A stretch of DNA of 5,258 nt, from contig DOON01000177.1 in the NCBI GenBank assembly GCA_003514865.1, positions 613 to 5,870 of the forward strand, in the 5' to 3' direction. The stretch comes from Clostridiales bacterium. Lineage in GTDB: Bacteria > Bacillota_A > Clostridia > Tissierellales > Sedimentibacteraceae. A program made the position numbers and the translations under genes. This document shows, in pieces, positions 1 through 5,258 of this stretch. Numbering within the stretch: the stretch's first letter is position 1; every line of letters starts with the position of its first letter. Under the pieces are notes generated by a model. That model saw only the letters and a list, made by a program, of their open reading frames with translations, was not told the origin of the DNA and did not search any database.

Positions 1-291
1 GGTGTATCCTACAGTACAACCATGGATAAAATGGAGATATTGATTGACAGGATTAAGGATATGTTAAATTCACATCCCATGGTAAAGGAAGAGTCTGCAA
101 TTGTGATTTTTTCGAATTTCGGACCGGCCTCGCTGGAAATATCAGTTAATTATTATACGAATACATCCGTATATGCGGAGTACATGAGTATTATGAATGA
201 TGTGAATTTTAAAATAATGGAAATACTCAGAGGCGAGGGCATTGATTTTGCTTTTCCAAGGATGAATATTTACATGAATGAGCGCAATTAG
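1..291 (+). CDS. Mechanosensitive ion channel, MscS family (C-terminal fragment)
   Basis: This is the 3' end of an MscS-type small-conductance mechanosensitive channel, an inner-membrane pore that opens under hypo-osmotic stress. The reading frame is open to the first base, so the ATG at position 22 is internal and the true start lies to the left of the window. The 96 visible residues belong to the cytoplasmic alpha/beta domain that follows the pore helices. They begin with a Y-S-T-T segment before a helix (about residues 8-22), resembling the family's YDTT region. A strand-rich stretch with FGPASLEI (about 41-48) follows, then a long helix, and the typical ending GIDFAFPRMNIYM (about 81-93), which matches the family's 'GI-x-ipfPq' C-terminus. 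The membrane segments are missing, so the subtype cannot be told. No terminator-like hairpin follows before the next gene. The family assignment is fairly firm; the partial state results from the window edge, not from decay. Confidence 0.85.
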   Translation, partial: GVSYSTTMDKMEILIDRIKDMLNSHPMVKEESAIVIFSNFGPASLEISVNYYTNTSVYAEYMSIMNDVNFKIMEILRGEGIDFAFPRMNIYMNERN

Positions 292-312
292 CGTATATTT
301 AGCATAAGGTAT

Positions 313-321
313 TGGTAAAAT
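313..321 (+). promoter_or_regulatory. Possible extended -10 promoter for the thioesterase gene
   Basis: TGGTAAAAT fits an extended -10 element (TGn followed by TAAAAT, 5 of 6 to consensus). The matching -35 position (293-298) reads GTATAT and is poor. It lies 20 nt upstream of the start codon at 342, giving a short leader that contains the ribosome binding site. This is a weak call in an AT-rich gap; read-through from the MscS gene is the alternative. Confidence 0.3.
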
Positions 322-341
322 AAGAAAGGATGGAGATAATT

Positions 342-725
342 ATGGAAATAGCATTAAATATCGGATTGAAATATAAAGAGGAAAAAACAGTGACAATGAA
401 TGACACCGCAAGGGTTTTTGGAAGCGGTGCAGCCGAGGTATTTGCAACCCCAATGATGATCGGGCTTATGGAGGCAGCGGCCATGAATGCGGTTAAGAGT
501 CATTTACCGGAGGGATATTCTACGGTGGGCATAAGTGTAAATATCAGGCATATCAGCGCTACAGCGGTGGGTAAAAAGGTATGGGCGGCAGCGGAGCTGG
601 TTGAAACAGACAGGAAAAGACTTGTTTTCAAGGTTGAAGCTTTTGATGAGGATAAAAAAATAGGAGAAGGAACACACGAAAGATTTGTAATCGATGAGCA
701 GAAATTTATGAACAGTTTAAAATAA
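342..725 (+). CDS. FlK-like hotdog-fold thioesterase
   Basis: A predicted cytoplasmic acyl-CoA thioesterase of 127 residues, about the length of a single hotdog domain, related to fluoroacetyl-CoA thioesterase FlK. The hallmark motifs are in order: GSG near residue 27, [13 protein letters not shown] (34-46), [10 protein letters not shown] (61-70), and GTHER (110-114). By alignment from memory with FlK, T36, E44 and H70 fall on its catalytic Thr/Glu/His, so the active site looks intact. Start choice: an ATG at 330 is in frame, but GGAG at 332-335 sits 6 nt before the ATG at 342 and nothing comparable precedes 330, so 342 is preferred. It lies 50 nt after the MscS fragment and 61 nt before nrdR. 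The substrate is unknown: FlK-like proteins are widespread in anaerobic Firmicutes that do not face fluoroacetate, and a general acyl-CoA housekeeping role is only a guess. Confidence 0.85.
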   Translation: MEIALNIGLKYKEEKTVTMNDTARVFGSGAAEVFATPMMIGLMEAAAMNAVKSHLPEGYSTVGISVNIRHISATAVGKKVWAAAELVETDRKRLVFKVEAFDEDKKIGEGTHERFVIDEQKFMNSLK

Positions 726-738
726 TTTTATAAATTTG

Positions 739-767
739 TTTACTTTACCTTGTTTTTTTAGTAAAAT
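739..767 (+). promoter_or_regulatory. Possible sigma-A-type promoter for nrdR
   Basis: TTTACT (739-744) and TAAAAT (762-767) are separated by 17 nt, a standard sigma-A spacing with 4/6 and 5/6 matches. The predicted transcript would start near 774, leaving a leader of only about 13 nt that begins at the AGGAG ribosome binding site. That very short leader lowers confidence; cotranscription from the thioesterase gene is the alternative. Confidence 0.35.
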
Positions 768-786
768 CAGAAAAAGGAGATGTGCG

Positions 787-1248
787 ATGAAGTGCCCGAA
801 ATGCAATTACACAGATAGCAAGGTTGTTGACACAAGACCCACTGATGACGGTTTTAAAATCAGAAGGCGAAGAGAATGCACAGAGTGCGGTTACAGATTT
901 ACGACCTATGAAAAAATAGAAGAAACACAGATAGTGGTTATCAAGAGAGACGGAACGAGACAGGGCTACAACAGAGACAAAATCATCAACGGCCTCATAC
1001 GTGCCTGCGACAAGCGTTCAGTCAGCCTCAAGCAAATTGAGGGGATAGCTGATAAGATTGAAAAGCAGCTTTTAAACACATTTCAAAACGAGGTGTCCAC
1101 GGAGGTTATAGGGGAGCTTGTAATGAATGAGCTTCAGACCGTGGATGACGTTGCATATGTCAGATTTGCTTCTGTTTACAGGAAGTTTAAGGATATAAAC
1201 ACCTTCATGGATGAACTGAAGAAAATACTTGATGAAAGAAAAAAATAA
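787..1248 (+). CDS. nrdR: Transcriptional repressor NrdR
   Basis: NrdR is the zinc- and ATP/dATP-binding repressor of ribonucleotide reductase genes; it binds NrdR boxes upstream of nrd operons and lowers dNTP synthesis when dATP is high. The protein is 153 residues, the usual size. An N-terminal zinc ribbon has its cysteine pairs at C3/C6 and C31/C34, with the basic run KIRRRR (24-29) between them as is typical for the DNA-binding part. An ATP-cone domain follows from about residue 46 to 136, including [17 protein letters not shown] and the end motif [13 protein letters not shown]. Start choice: the frame is open further upstream, but AGGAG (775-779) lies 7 nt before the ATG at 787 and the conserved MKCPKC begins there, so the earlier ATG at 736 is wrong. 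It is followed after 18 nt by the DUF4241 gene, probably cotranscribed. No ribonucleotide reductase gene or clear NrdR box is present in the window. Confidence 0.98.
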   Translation: MKCPKCNYTDSKVVDTRPTDDGFKIRRRRECTECGYRFTTYEKIEETQIVVIKRDGTRQGYNRDKIINGLIRACDKRSVSLKQIEGIADKIEKQLLNTFQNEVSTEVIGELVMNELQTVDDVAYVRFASVYRKFKDINTFMDELKKILDERKK

Positions 1249-1266
1249 GAAATAAAGGAGCATAAT

Positions 1267-1899
1267 ATGTATATAAATTATGATGTGCTTAACATAACAA
1301 ACGGCAATACTAAAATGATAGATACCGAATTCGGGAGGATGCAGATTGACAAAATCACTGCAGGAAAGCTAAAGCTTTCAACCGGCAGGATAATAGCCAC
1401 GGATCCTATTTTAATGTATGATGACGAATGCTATTCTCAACATGTAAAACCGGGCACATATGATGTATACATTTATGTGGGCAGGACCGAGGGCAGGAAA
1501 AAGCAAACCGTGGCGGCAGAGCTGAGGTTCGGTGATAGTCAGCCCGTAAAATGGGAAATGGCATTGCTTAAGGGGGAATCCTCCAAGGGCTTCGGACATG
1601 ACGAATTCATGGGTTATGAGGTTGAAAACGGCCTTGGATGCTTCATGGATGAATTAGTTATGGAAAAGCTTGATGTTATGAGCGAGGAAGAGCTTGACAA
1701 ATACGAGAAAAATGTAAGAGATACTGTCAAGAGCAATGAATGCTCCTGCGGAGATATTCTTGCAGACAATAAAACTGGCTGCAACATAATAGTTTTTGCA
1801 AGCGGCTGGAATGAAGGAACATTCCCTACATACTACGGCTTTGATAAAAATAACAAGCTCTCAAGGCTTGTAACTGATTTCATGGTTATAGAGAAGTGA
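1267..1899 (+). CDS. DUF4241 family protein of unknown function
   Basis: A 210-residue protein that I recognise as DUF4241 from its motif pattern; its function is not known. Family-like blocks are GRIIATDP (40-47), VKPGTYDVYIYV (60-71), PVKWEMA (93-99), EVENGLGCFMDE (118-129), NIIVFASGWNEGTFPTYYGFD (173-193) and LVTDF (201-205). It has no signal peptide or membrane segment and is acidic, so it is likely cytosolic. Five cysteines (C55, C125, C159, C161, C172) include a CSC pair in the less conserved stretch before the last block; whether they matter is unknown. A strong ribosome binding site AAGGAG (1255-1260) precedes the ATG by 6 nt. The gene begins 18 nt after nrdR, so the two are probably transcribed together, and it ends just before the intergenic hairpin. 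The family call is fairly confident; no role should be assigned from the nrdR neighbour alone. Confidence 0.8.
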   Translation: MYINYDVLNITNGNTKMIDTEFGRMQIDKITAGKLKLSTGRIIATDPILMYDDECYSQHVKPGTYDVYIYVGRTEGRKKQTVAAELRFGDSQPVKWEMALLKGESSKGFGHDEFMGYEVENGLGCFMDELVMEKLDVMSEEELDKYEKNVRDTVKSNECSCGDILADNKTGCNIIVFASGWNEGTFPTYYGFDKNNKLSRLVTDFMVIEK

Positions 1900-1904
1900 G
1901 TATA

Positions 1905-1951
1905 ACCTACCACCATTTTCCGAAAAAAGACTTCAGAAAATGGTGGTAGGT
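1905..1951. terminator. Perfect 16-bp hairpin between converging genes; possible bidirectional terminator
   Basis: ACCTACCACCATTTTC (1905-1920) pairs without mismatch with its reverse complement at 1936-1951 across a 15-nt loop that holds an A6 run; GAA (1922-1924) and TTC (1932-1934) inside the loop could add three pairs. It starts 5 nt after the DUF4241 stop and ends 13 nt before the corA stop, exactly where two converging transcripts should end. No T-run follows the stem on either strand, so it is not a canonical intrinsic terminator. It may stop transcription with Rho, protect 3' ends, or be one copy of a dispersed palindromic repeat. Confidence 0.55.
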
Positions 1952-1964
1952 CAACCGCAACGAG

Positions 1965-2897
1965 CTACCAGAGCTTCTTTTTCTTAAAAAACCAAAGGCA
2001 TATTAATAAAACCGAGAGGCTGAGTAAAATTACAAATACGTAGCCATATTCCCATCTCAACTCTGGCATGGTTGAAAAATTCATGCCATACCACCCTACA
2101 ATCAGTGTAAGTGGCGAAAAGACAGCTGTCAGTACAGTGAAAAGTTTCATGATTTTGTTCTGAGATATGTCCAGCTGAGCCTGATATGATTCTCTTGTCT
2201 GTGTTACATAGTCACGGAGGTTTCCTACCTTTCTGTTTAAGCGTTCAATTCTGTTAAATAAAATCACAAAATATGCTTTCGATTTTTCATTTATTATTCC
2301 GTTTTCATTTTCTGTTAAATCTTCCACAACATCTAAAAGAGGTTCATACTGCTTTTTTAAAAACAACAGTTTATTTTTTAATAACACTATGTCCTTTATG
2401 TAATCTTTTGTTTTACCCTCTAAAACATCTTCTTCAGCATCTGAAATTTCAGATTCTAAATTTGTAAGCATCGCATAGTCCTTGGATGTCATTTTATCAA
2501 TTAGATTATACAGTATTCTGTCGGTGCTTATTCCCATTGATCCTCTGCATACCATGTCATCCAAAATTTCATCAAATATATCCTGATAATTTTTCGAGAC
2601 AAATATCAGTGAGTTTTTCGTCAGGTAAAAATTTAACTCGGATGTGGAAAATTTATTTTCATGAGATTTTATTATGTTAAGTATTCCGAAGCTGTAGTTA
2701 TCATAAACATCGAGCTTTGGCGCATCCTCGTTATGGAGGCAGTCATAAATTGTCTGATAGTTGAAATGAAATATTTCGTTTTTTTCCTTTATTTCTTCAG
2801 GCGTCATTATAATCCAGTAGCTTGCGGAGCTGTCTGAAACAAATTCTTCAAATTCAGATTCCAGCAGACAGTCATTTAAAATCTTGTATACCTGCAA
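1965..2897 (-). CDS. corA: CorA family magnesium/divalent cation channel
   Basis: A pentameric inner-membrane channel of the CorA metal ion transporter family, importing Mg2+ (some members carry Co2+, Ni2+ or Zn2+). With the TTG start it is 310 residues, a normal length. The N-terminal two thirds form the cytoplasmic domain, with a long helix-rich, coiled-coil-like stretch (about 145-250). The first membrane helix (about 251-270) runs into the signature YGMNF with GMN at 271-273, then the periplasmic loop with MPEL (277-280), then a second membrane helix (about 284-304) and a basic KKKK tail. Start choice: GAGGTGA (2909 down to 2903) is a good Shine-Dalgarno site 5 nt before TTG at 2897. The in-frame GTG at 2906 lies inside that site and has no ribosome binding site of its own; it would add only three residues. 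It is transcribed alone, converging on the DUF4241 gene and diverging from the NusG_II operon. Exact ion preference cannot be read from the sequence. Confidence 0.93.
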   Translation of the reverse strand: MQVYKILNDCLLESEFEEFVSDSSASYWIIMTPEEIKEKNEIFHFNYQTIYDCLHNEDAPKLDVYDNYSFGILNIIKSHENKFSTSELNFYLTKNSLIFVSKNYQDIFDEILDDMVCRGSMGISTDRILYNLIDKMTSKDYAMLTNLESEISDAEEDVLEGKTKDYIKDIVLLKNKLLFLKKQYEPLLDVVEDLTENENGIINEKSKAYFVILFNRIERLNRKVGNLRDYVTQTRESYQAQLDISQNKIMKLFTVLTAVFSPLTLIVGWYGMNFSTMPELRWEYGYVFVILLSLSVLLICLWFFKKKKLW

Positions 2898-2921
2898 TAG
2901 ATTCACCTCAAATTAATCATA

Positions 2922-2951
2922 ATATTATTATTTTAACAGCTTTACTGTAAA
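2922..2951 (-). promoter_or_regulatory. Possible corA promoter
   Basis: On the minus strand TTTACA (2951-2946, 5/6 to the -35 consensus) and TAATAT (2927-2922, 4/6 to the -10 consensus) are 18 nt apart, placing a start about 20 nt before the TTG codon. Several overlapping AT-rich -10 options exist here, so the exact hexamers are uncertain. I see no riboswitch-like leader such as the long Mg2+-sensing elements; the space is too short for one. Confidence 0.35.
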
Positions 2952-2965
2952 TATCAAGGTGGCAC

Positions 2966-2994
2966 TTGAAAAAATGTTAATTAGATGATAAAAT
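2966..2994 (+). promoter_or_regulatory. Sigma-A-type promoter for the NusG_II-Gx-DUF4321-maf-radC operon
   Basis: TTGAAA (2966-2971) and TAAAAT (2989-2994) are each 5/6 to consensus with the ideal 17-nt spacer, and TGA directly before the -10 makes it an extended -10 promoter. Transcription should begin near 3001, giving a leader of about 25 nt before the ATG at 3026. It is the best promoter match in the window, and no clear promoter or terminator interrupts the genes downstream of it. Confidence 0.75.
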
Positions 2995-3025
2995 AAATAA
3001 TCTAAAAAATATTAAAAGGACAATC

Positions 3026-3415
3026 ATGAGAAATAAAATTAACAAATATGATATTGCTTTAATCGTAGCTATAGTTGTGATAAATGTGGGCGTCTTGATT
3101 TATGGGGGCGTAAATGCCACGGAAAAGGGTAAGAAAACGGTGTATGTATATTCGGATGACAAGCTTGCGGGAGAGTATACATTGACTGATGACTATAAAA
3201 ATGAGTTTAAGATTAACGGGGATACAGGCTATAATACAATAAGGATAGAAGATGGAAAGGTGTGGATTTCAGATGCCACATGCCCGGATAAAATATGCCT
3301 GCATCAGGGAAAAATCGGAAGCGACGGAGAGCTGATAGTGTGCCTTCCAAACAGGCTGATGGTGCAGATAAAAGACAGTACCGACAAAGACGATTTGGAC
3401 ATCATAGTAAAATAG
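3026..3415 (+). CDS. NusG domain II-containing membrane-anchored protein
   Basis: A 129-residue protein of the NusG_II family. The name reflects a fold resemblance to an insert domain of NusG; it is not a transcription factor. A single hydrophobic helix near the N-terminus (about residues 8-27, after a short basic start) predicts an anchor with the rest outside the membrane. The outer domain carries the family's conserved ATCPDKICLHQG block (C86, C91) and IVCLPNRL (C106). The three cysteines suggest redox or metal binding, but this is inference. AAAAGGA (3014-3020) lies 5 nt before the ATG. It is the first gene of the operon and is followed after 21 nt by the Gx transporter gene, a pairing common in Clostridia and related Firmicutes. 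Its molecular role is not established. Confidence 0.88.
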   Translation: MRNKINKYDIALIVAIVVINVGVLIYGGVNATEKGKKTVYVYSDDKLAGEYTLTDDYKNEFKINGDTGYNTIRIEDGKVWISDATCPDKICLHQGKIGSDGELIVCLPNRLMVQIKDSTDKDDLDIIVK

Positions 3416-3436
3416 CATATAACGAAAGAGAGTATT

Positions 3437-3955
3437 ATGAACAAATTACAAAGATATATTTTTTTGTCACTTATGACGGCAGGGGCATTGATAGTCAGCA
3501 TAATAGAAAGAATGATTCCCATGCCTTACATTGCTCCAGGAGCAAATCTTGGATTATCAAACATTGTTACATTATCCGTTATAGTTGTATTTGGATTTAA
3601 GGATGCATTGTTGGTTGTGGTGATCAGATGCATTTTATTAATGCTTGTGGCTACCAATCCGATTACATTCATATACAGCATAGTCAGTGGTATAATGAGT
3701 ACGATTGTGATGAGCATAGGCTGCAAATATTTCAAAAAACTGAGCTTAATAGGTGTAAGTGTGCTGGGTGCAATGACGCACAATGCTTCGCAGATATCTG
3801 TGGCTGCAGTGCTTTTCAGTTCCTTAAACCTATATTATTATCTTCCCATACTGTCGTTTGTGAGCATATTTACAGGTTGCTTTGTGGGATATACATCGAT
3901 CTTTGTAACAGAAAATTTAGACAAAACACTAATGAGGCTAAGAAGAGAGGGTTAG
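3437..3955 (+). CDS. Gx transporter family membrane protein (often named heptaprenyl diphosphate synthase component I)
   Basis: A very hydrophobic protein of 172 residues, about the family's normal size, with five or six predicted membrane helices (roughly 7-25, 40-57, 58-73, 78-96, 104-126, 131-153) and a basic C-terminal tail. The conserved block PYIAPGANLGLSNIVTL (30-46) and GAMTHNASQ (111-119) place it in the Gx transporter / Hpre_diP_synt_I family. It resembles substrate-binding (S) components of ECF transporters in size and layout, but no ECF energising genes are seen here. The 'heptaprenyl diphosphate synthase component I' name is widely propagated and doubtful: the protein is an integral membrane protein and no prenyl synthase gene sits beside it in this window. 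A GAAAGAGAG stretch (3424-3432) gives only a modest ribosome binding site. It is followed by the DUF4321 gene after a single base, so translation of the two is probably coupled. Confidence 0.88.
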   Translation: MNKLQRYIFLSLMTAGALIVSIIERMIPMPYIAPGANLGLSNIVTLSVIVVFGFKDALLVVVIRCILLMLVATNPITFIYSIVSGIMSTIVMSIGCKYFKKLSLIGVSVLGAMTHNASQISVAAVLFSSLNLYYYLPILSFVSIFTGCFVGYTSIFVTENLDKTLMRLRREG

Positions 3956-3956
3956 T

Positions 3957-4202
3957 ATGAGAAAAGGCGGAAATTCCATATATTTAATTCTTTTGTTGCT
4001 TACATCCATAATAATAGGAACGATATTGGGCAAGGCGTTGTCCGGATATTTTCCGTTGCTGAATTATGGCGAGTCCATTGGATTCGGACCGGCCACGCTG
4101 GATTTGAGCATATTTACGCTGACATTCGGATTCAACGCTAATCTGACAGTTGCGGGAATAATAGGAATATTAATTGCAATAATAGCTTATAAGAAACTGT
4201 AA
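3957..4202 (+). CDS. DUF4321 family small membrane protein
   Basis: An 81-residue membrane protein of unknown function. It has a hydrophobic helix at about residues 8-28, a middle segment SIGFGPATLDLSIFTLTFGFNANL (40-63) with the LTFGF block I associate with DUF4321, and a second helix (about 64-79) ending in a basic YKKL. The gene starts one base after the Gx stop codon; AGAGAGG (3944-3950) inside the end of that gene is 6 nt before its ATG. It lies 9 nt before maf. DUF4321 genes directly ahead of maf and radC are a known arrangement in Clostridia, which supports a real gene and hints at an envelope or cell-shape connection, though no function is shown. Confidence 0.8.
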   Translation: MRKGGNSIYLILLLLTSIIIGTILGKALSGYFPLLNYGESIGFGPATLDLSIFTLTFGFNANLTVAGIIGILIAIIAYKKL

Positions 4203-4211
4203 GGAAGTATT

Positions 4212-4790
4212 ATGAAAAAAATAATATTGGCATCAAAATCTCCAAGACGAATTGAAATGCTTGGAAGGTATATAAATGATATAACAGTATTTTCTTCCGA
4301 CGTGGATGAAATCATACATGAGGGAGATTCACCACAAACATCGGTTATGAAAATTTCTCTGAAAAAGGCATCGGCCGTCTCGGACCAATGCAGTCAAAAG
4401 GGCATAGTAATTGCTGCCGACACGGTGGTATATCTAAATAGGATAATGGGTAAACCTAAAGATTACAGTGAGGGCTTTGAAATGCTGAAATCACTTTCAG
4501 GAAAAACTCATGAGGTTTACACCGGGATATCCATAATTGACTCCGAAACCGGGAAAAAAATAATTGACTATGAAAAAACATTGGTTGAATTCAACTGTCT
4601 GACGGATGAATTTATCATGAAATATCTGGATTTTGGAGAATACAGAGACAAGGCGGGAGCCTACGGCATACAGGGATACGGGGAGCTTCTTATTAAAGAA
4701 ATACATGGATGCAACAACAACGTAAAGGGCCTGCCCCTTACAAAACTTAATTATTTGCTGACAAAACATTTTTCTCGTAATTTGCTTTAG
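4212..4790 (+). CDS. maf: Maf family nucleoside triphosphate pyrophosphatase (dTTP/UTP type)
   Basis: A cytosolic enzyme that splits nucleoside triphosphates to monophosphate and pyrophosphate; the YhdE-like branch acts on dTTP, UTP and modified pyrimidine forms. Maf in Bacillus has also been linked to septum formation. The 192-residue length is normal. Visible motifs are ASKSPRR (7-13, phosphate binding), AADTVV (68-73) with the presumed catalytic D70, GKP (80-82), LSGKTHEVYTG (95-105), and KAGAYGIQGYG (147-157) followed by NNVKGLPL (169-176). The last block usually reads NVVGLP, so the lysine is a small departure. The YGIQG block and the threonine in HEVYTG favour the dTTP/UTP type over the m7GTP type (YceF), but biochemical specificity is not certain. 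The ribosome binding site AAGGAAG (4201-4207) overlaps the DUF4321 stop codon, tying the gene into the operon; radC follows after 34 nt. Confidence 0.95.
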   Translation: MKKIILASKSPRRIEMLGRYINDITVFSSDVDEIIHEGDSPQTSVMKISLKKASAVSDQCSQKGIVIAADTVVYLNRIMGKPKDYSEGFEMLKSLSGKTHEVYTGISIIDSETGKKIIDYEKTLVEFNCLTDEFIMKYLDFGEYRDKAGAYGIQGYGELLIKEIHGCNNNVKGLPLTKLNYLLTKHFSRNLL

Positions 4791-4824
4791 GGAGATACTT
4801 AATCATTGCATATTGGAGGTTAAA

Positions 4825-5241
4825 ATGGACAATAATAATTACACCATAAAATCAATACCTGCGGATGACAGACCTCAGGAGAAGTTGCTTAAATATGGAG
4901 CTGATAATTTGTCTAACTCGGAACTTATTGCAGTAATTTTAAGGACAGGAAGCAAAGATGAAAATGTAGTGATGCTTGCTCAGCGCATATTGAATGTAGA
5001 CGGCAGAGGCTTGAGAAATATAGCTGAGGGAACGCTGGATAAGTTCAAGTCATTTAAGGGCATAAGCGATGTTAAGGCATCTCAGCTCATGGCTTTGGCA
5101 GAGCTGAGCAAAAGAATAAGCACCCTGAAGCTTGAGAAAATAAAAATCTCATCTCCCGGCGATGCGGCTATGTTCTTGATGGAGGAAATGCGATATTACA
5201 AGAAAGAATATTTTAAAATATTCAGGCTCGAATGCAAAAAT
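4825..5241 (+). CDS. radC: RadC / UPF0758 family protein (5' part, cut by the contig end)
   Basis: RadC-family protein, once thought to act in DNA repair, whose real role is unsettled. It combines an N-terminal helix-hairpin-helix-like region with a C-terminal JAB/MPN metalloprotease-like domain. The start is clear: TTGGAGGT (4813-4820) is a near-perfect Shine-Dalgarno site before the ATG at 4825. The 139 genuine residues include RPQEKLLKYG (16-25), ELIAVILRTG (33-42) and GISDVKASQLMALAEL (79-94), followed by the beginning of the JAB domain (about 108-139) ending LECKN, which matches the family's 'Ld-x-KN' strand. The zinc-binding HxH...D motif of the JAB domain is not reached. The frame stays open to the last base, but the five codons after 5241 are adapter sequence. 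The gene is not broken in the organism; only the assembly stops. It follows maf in the same operon, and mreB would be the expected next gene. Confidence 0.95.
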
Positions 5242-5258
5242 AGATCGGAAGAGCGTCG
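5242..5258 (+). other. Illumina adapter sequence at the contig end (artefact)
   Basis: The final 17 bases, AGATCGGAAGAGCGTCG, are identical to the beginning of the standard Illumina TruSeq adapter as read at the 3' end of short inserts. They begin right after an intact AAT codon of radC and add the non-family residues RSEER. This stretch should be trimmed and not translated or annotated as genomic. Confidence 0.95.

Noticed and set aside
330..341. Thioesterase start at the ATG at 330
   Set aside because: This ATG overlaps the purine-rich Shine-Dalgarno stretch that serves the ATG at 342 and has no good site of its own.
736..786. Longer NrdR with 17 extra N-terminal residues from the ATG at 736
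   Set aside because: The upstream ATG lacks a ribosome binding site, the added residues are unlike the family, and conserved MKCPKC with its own AGGAG starts at 787.
1944..1970. Alternative stem TGGTAG/CTACCA followed by a T-rich stretch (1976-1983), as a plus-strand terminator competing with the large hairpin
   Set aside because: It has only 6 pairs with a 15-nt loop, the T-rich stretch begins 5 nt after the stem and lies within corA codons, and the 16-bp hairpin would dominate.
2273..2680. Plus-strand open frames opposite corA
   Set aside because: They are shadows of the corA coding strand with low-complexity, Phe/Leu/His-rich translations and no support of their own.
3295..3960. Additional overlapping open frames on both strands within the NusG_II and Gx genes
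   Set aside because: They have no family resemblance or ribosome binding sites and are fully covered by well-supported genes in other frames.
1..5258. Search by eye for CRISPR repeats, tRNA, insertion sequences, NrdR boxes and riboswitches
   Set aside because: No regularly spaced repeats, tRNA-like cloverleaf, transposase or paired NrdR boxes were seen, and the intergenic gaps are too short for common riboswitches.

Overview
The window is an AT-rich bacterial segment that reads like a low-GC Firmicute, most likely a Clostridia/Lachnospiraceae-type anaerobe. The basis is strong GGAG-type Shine-Dalgarno sites, sigma-A-like promoters, a Maf-RadC pair preceded by a DUF4321 gene, and a NusG-domain-II/Gx-transporter pair. 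This placement is inferred from gene content and style; no taxonomic marker gene is present. The last 17 bases (5242-5258) are not biological. They match the start of an Illumina TruSeq adapter, so the window is the end of an assembled short-read contig, and radC breaks there.

Layout. (1) 1-291: the C-terminal end of an MscS-type mechanosensitive channel, cut off at the left edge. (2) 342-1899: three rightward genes, namely an FlK-like hotdog thioesterase, the ribonucleotide reductase repressor NrdR, and a DUF4241 protein placed 18 nt behind nrdR. (3) 1905-1951: a perfect 16-bp hairpin between converging genes, without the usual T-run. (4) 1965-2897: a leftward CorA-family divalent cation channel, probably started at TTG. 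(5) 2898-3025: a divergent intergenic region with a good extended -10 promoter pointing right. (6) 3026-5241: a tight rightward operon of a NusG-domain-II protein, a Gx transporter family membrane protein, a DUF4321 membrane protein, the Maf nucleotide pyrophosphatase, and the start of RadC.

How the genes fit together. nrdR (deoxyribonucleotide supply), maf (removal of non-canonical or excess nucleotides; linked to septum and cell-shape control) and radC are housekeeping genes. In Clostridia and Bacilli maf-radC usually runs into mreBCD, so the missing sequence to the right probably holds cell-shape genes. The NusG_II-Gx-DUF4321 trio supplies three small envelope proteins of poorly defined function. 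The two ion-channel proteins (MscS end, CorA) flank the nrdR block without an obvious functional link.

Most of the window is ordinary core genome. I see no mobile element, CRISPR array, tRNA, rRNA or defence system. The most noteworthy points are the adapter artefact, the T-less intergenic hairpin, the nrdR-DUF4241 pairing and the under-characterised NusG_II/Gx/DUF4321 trio.
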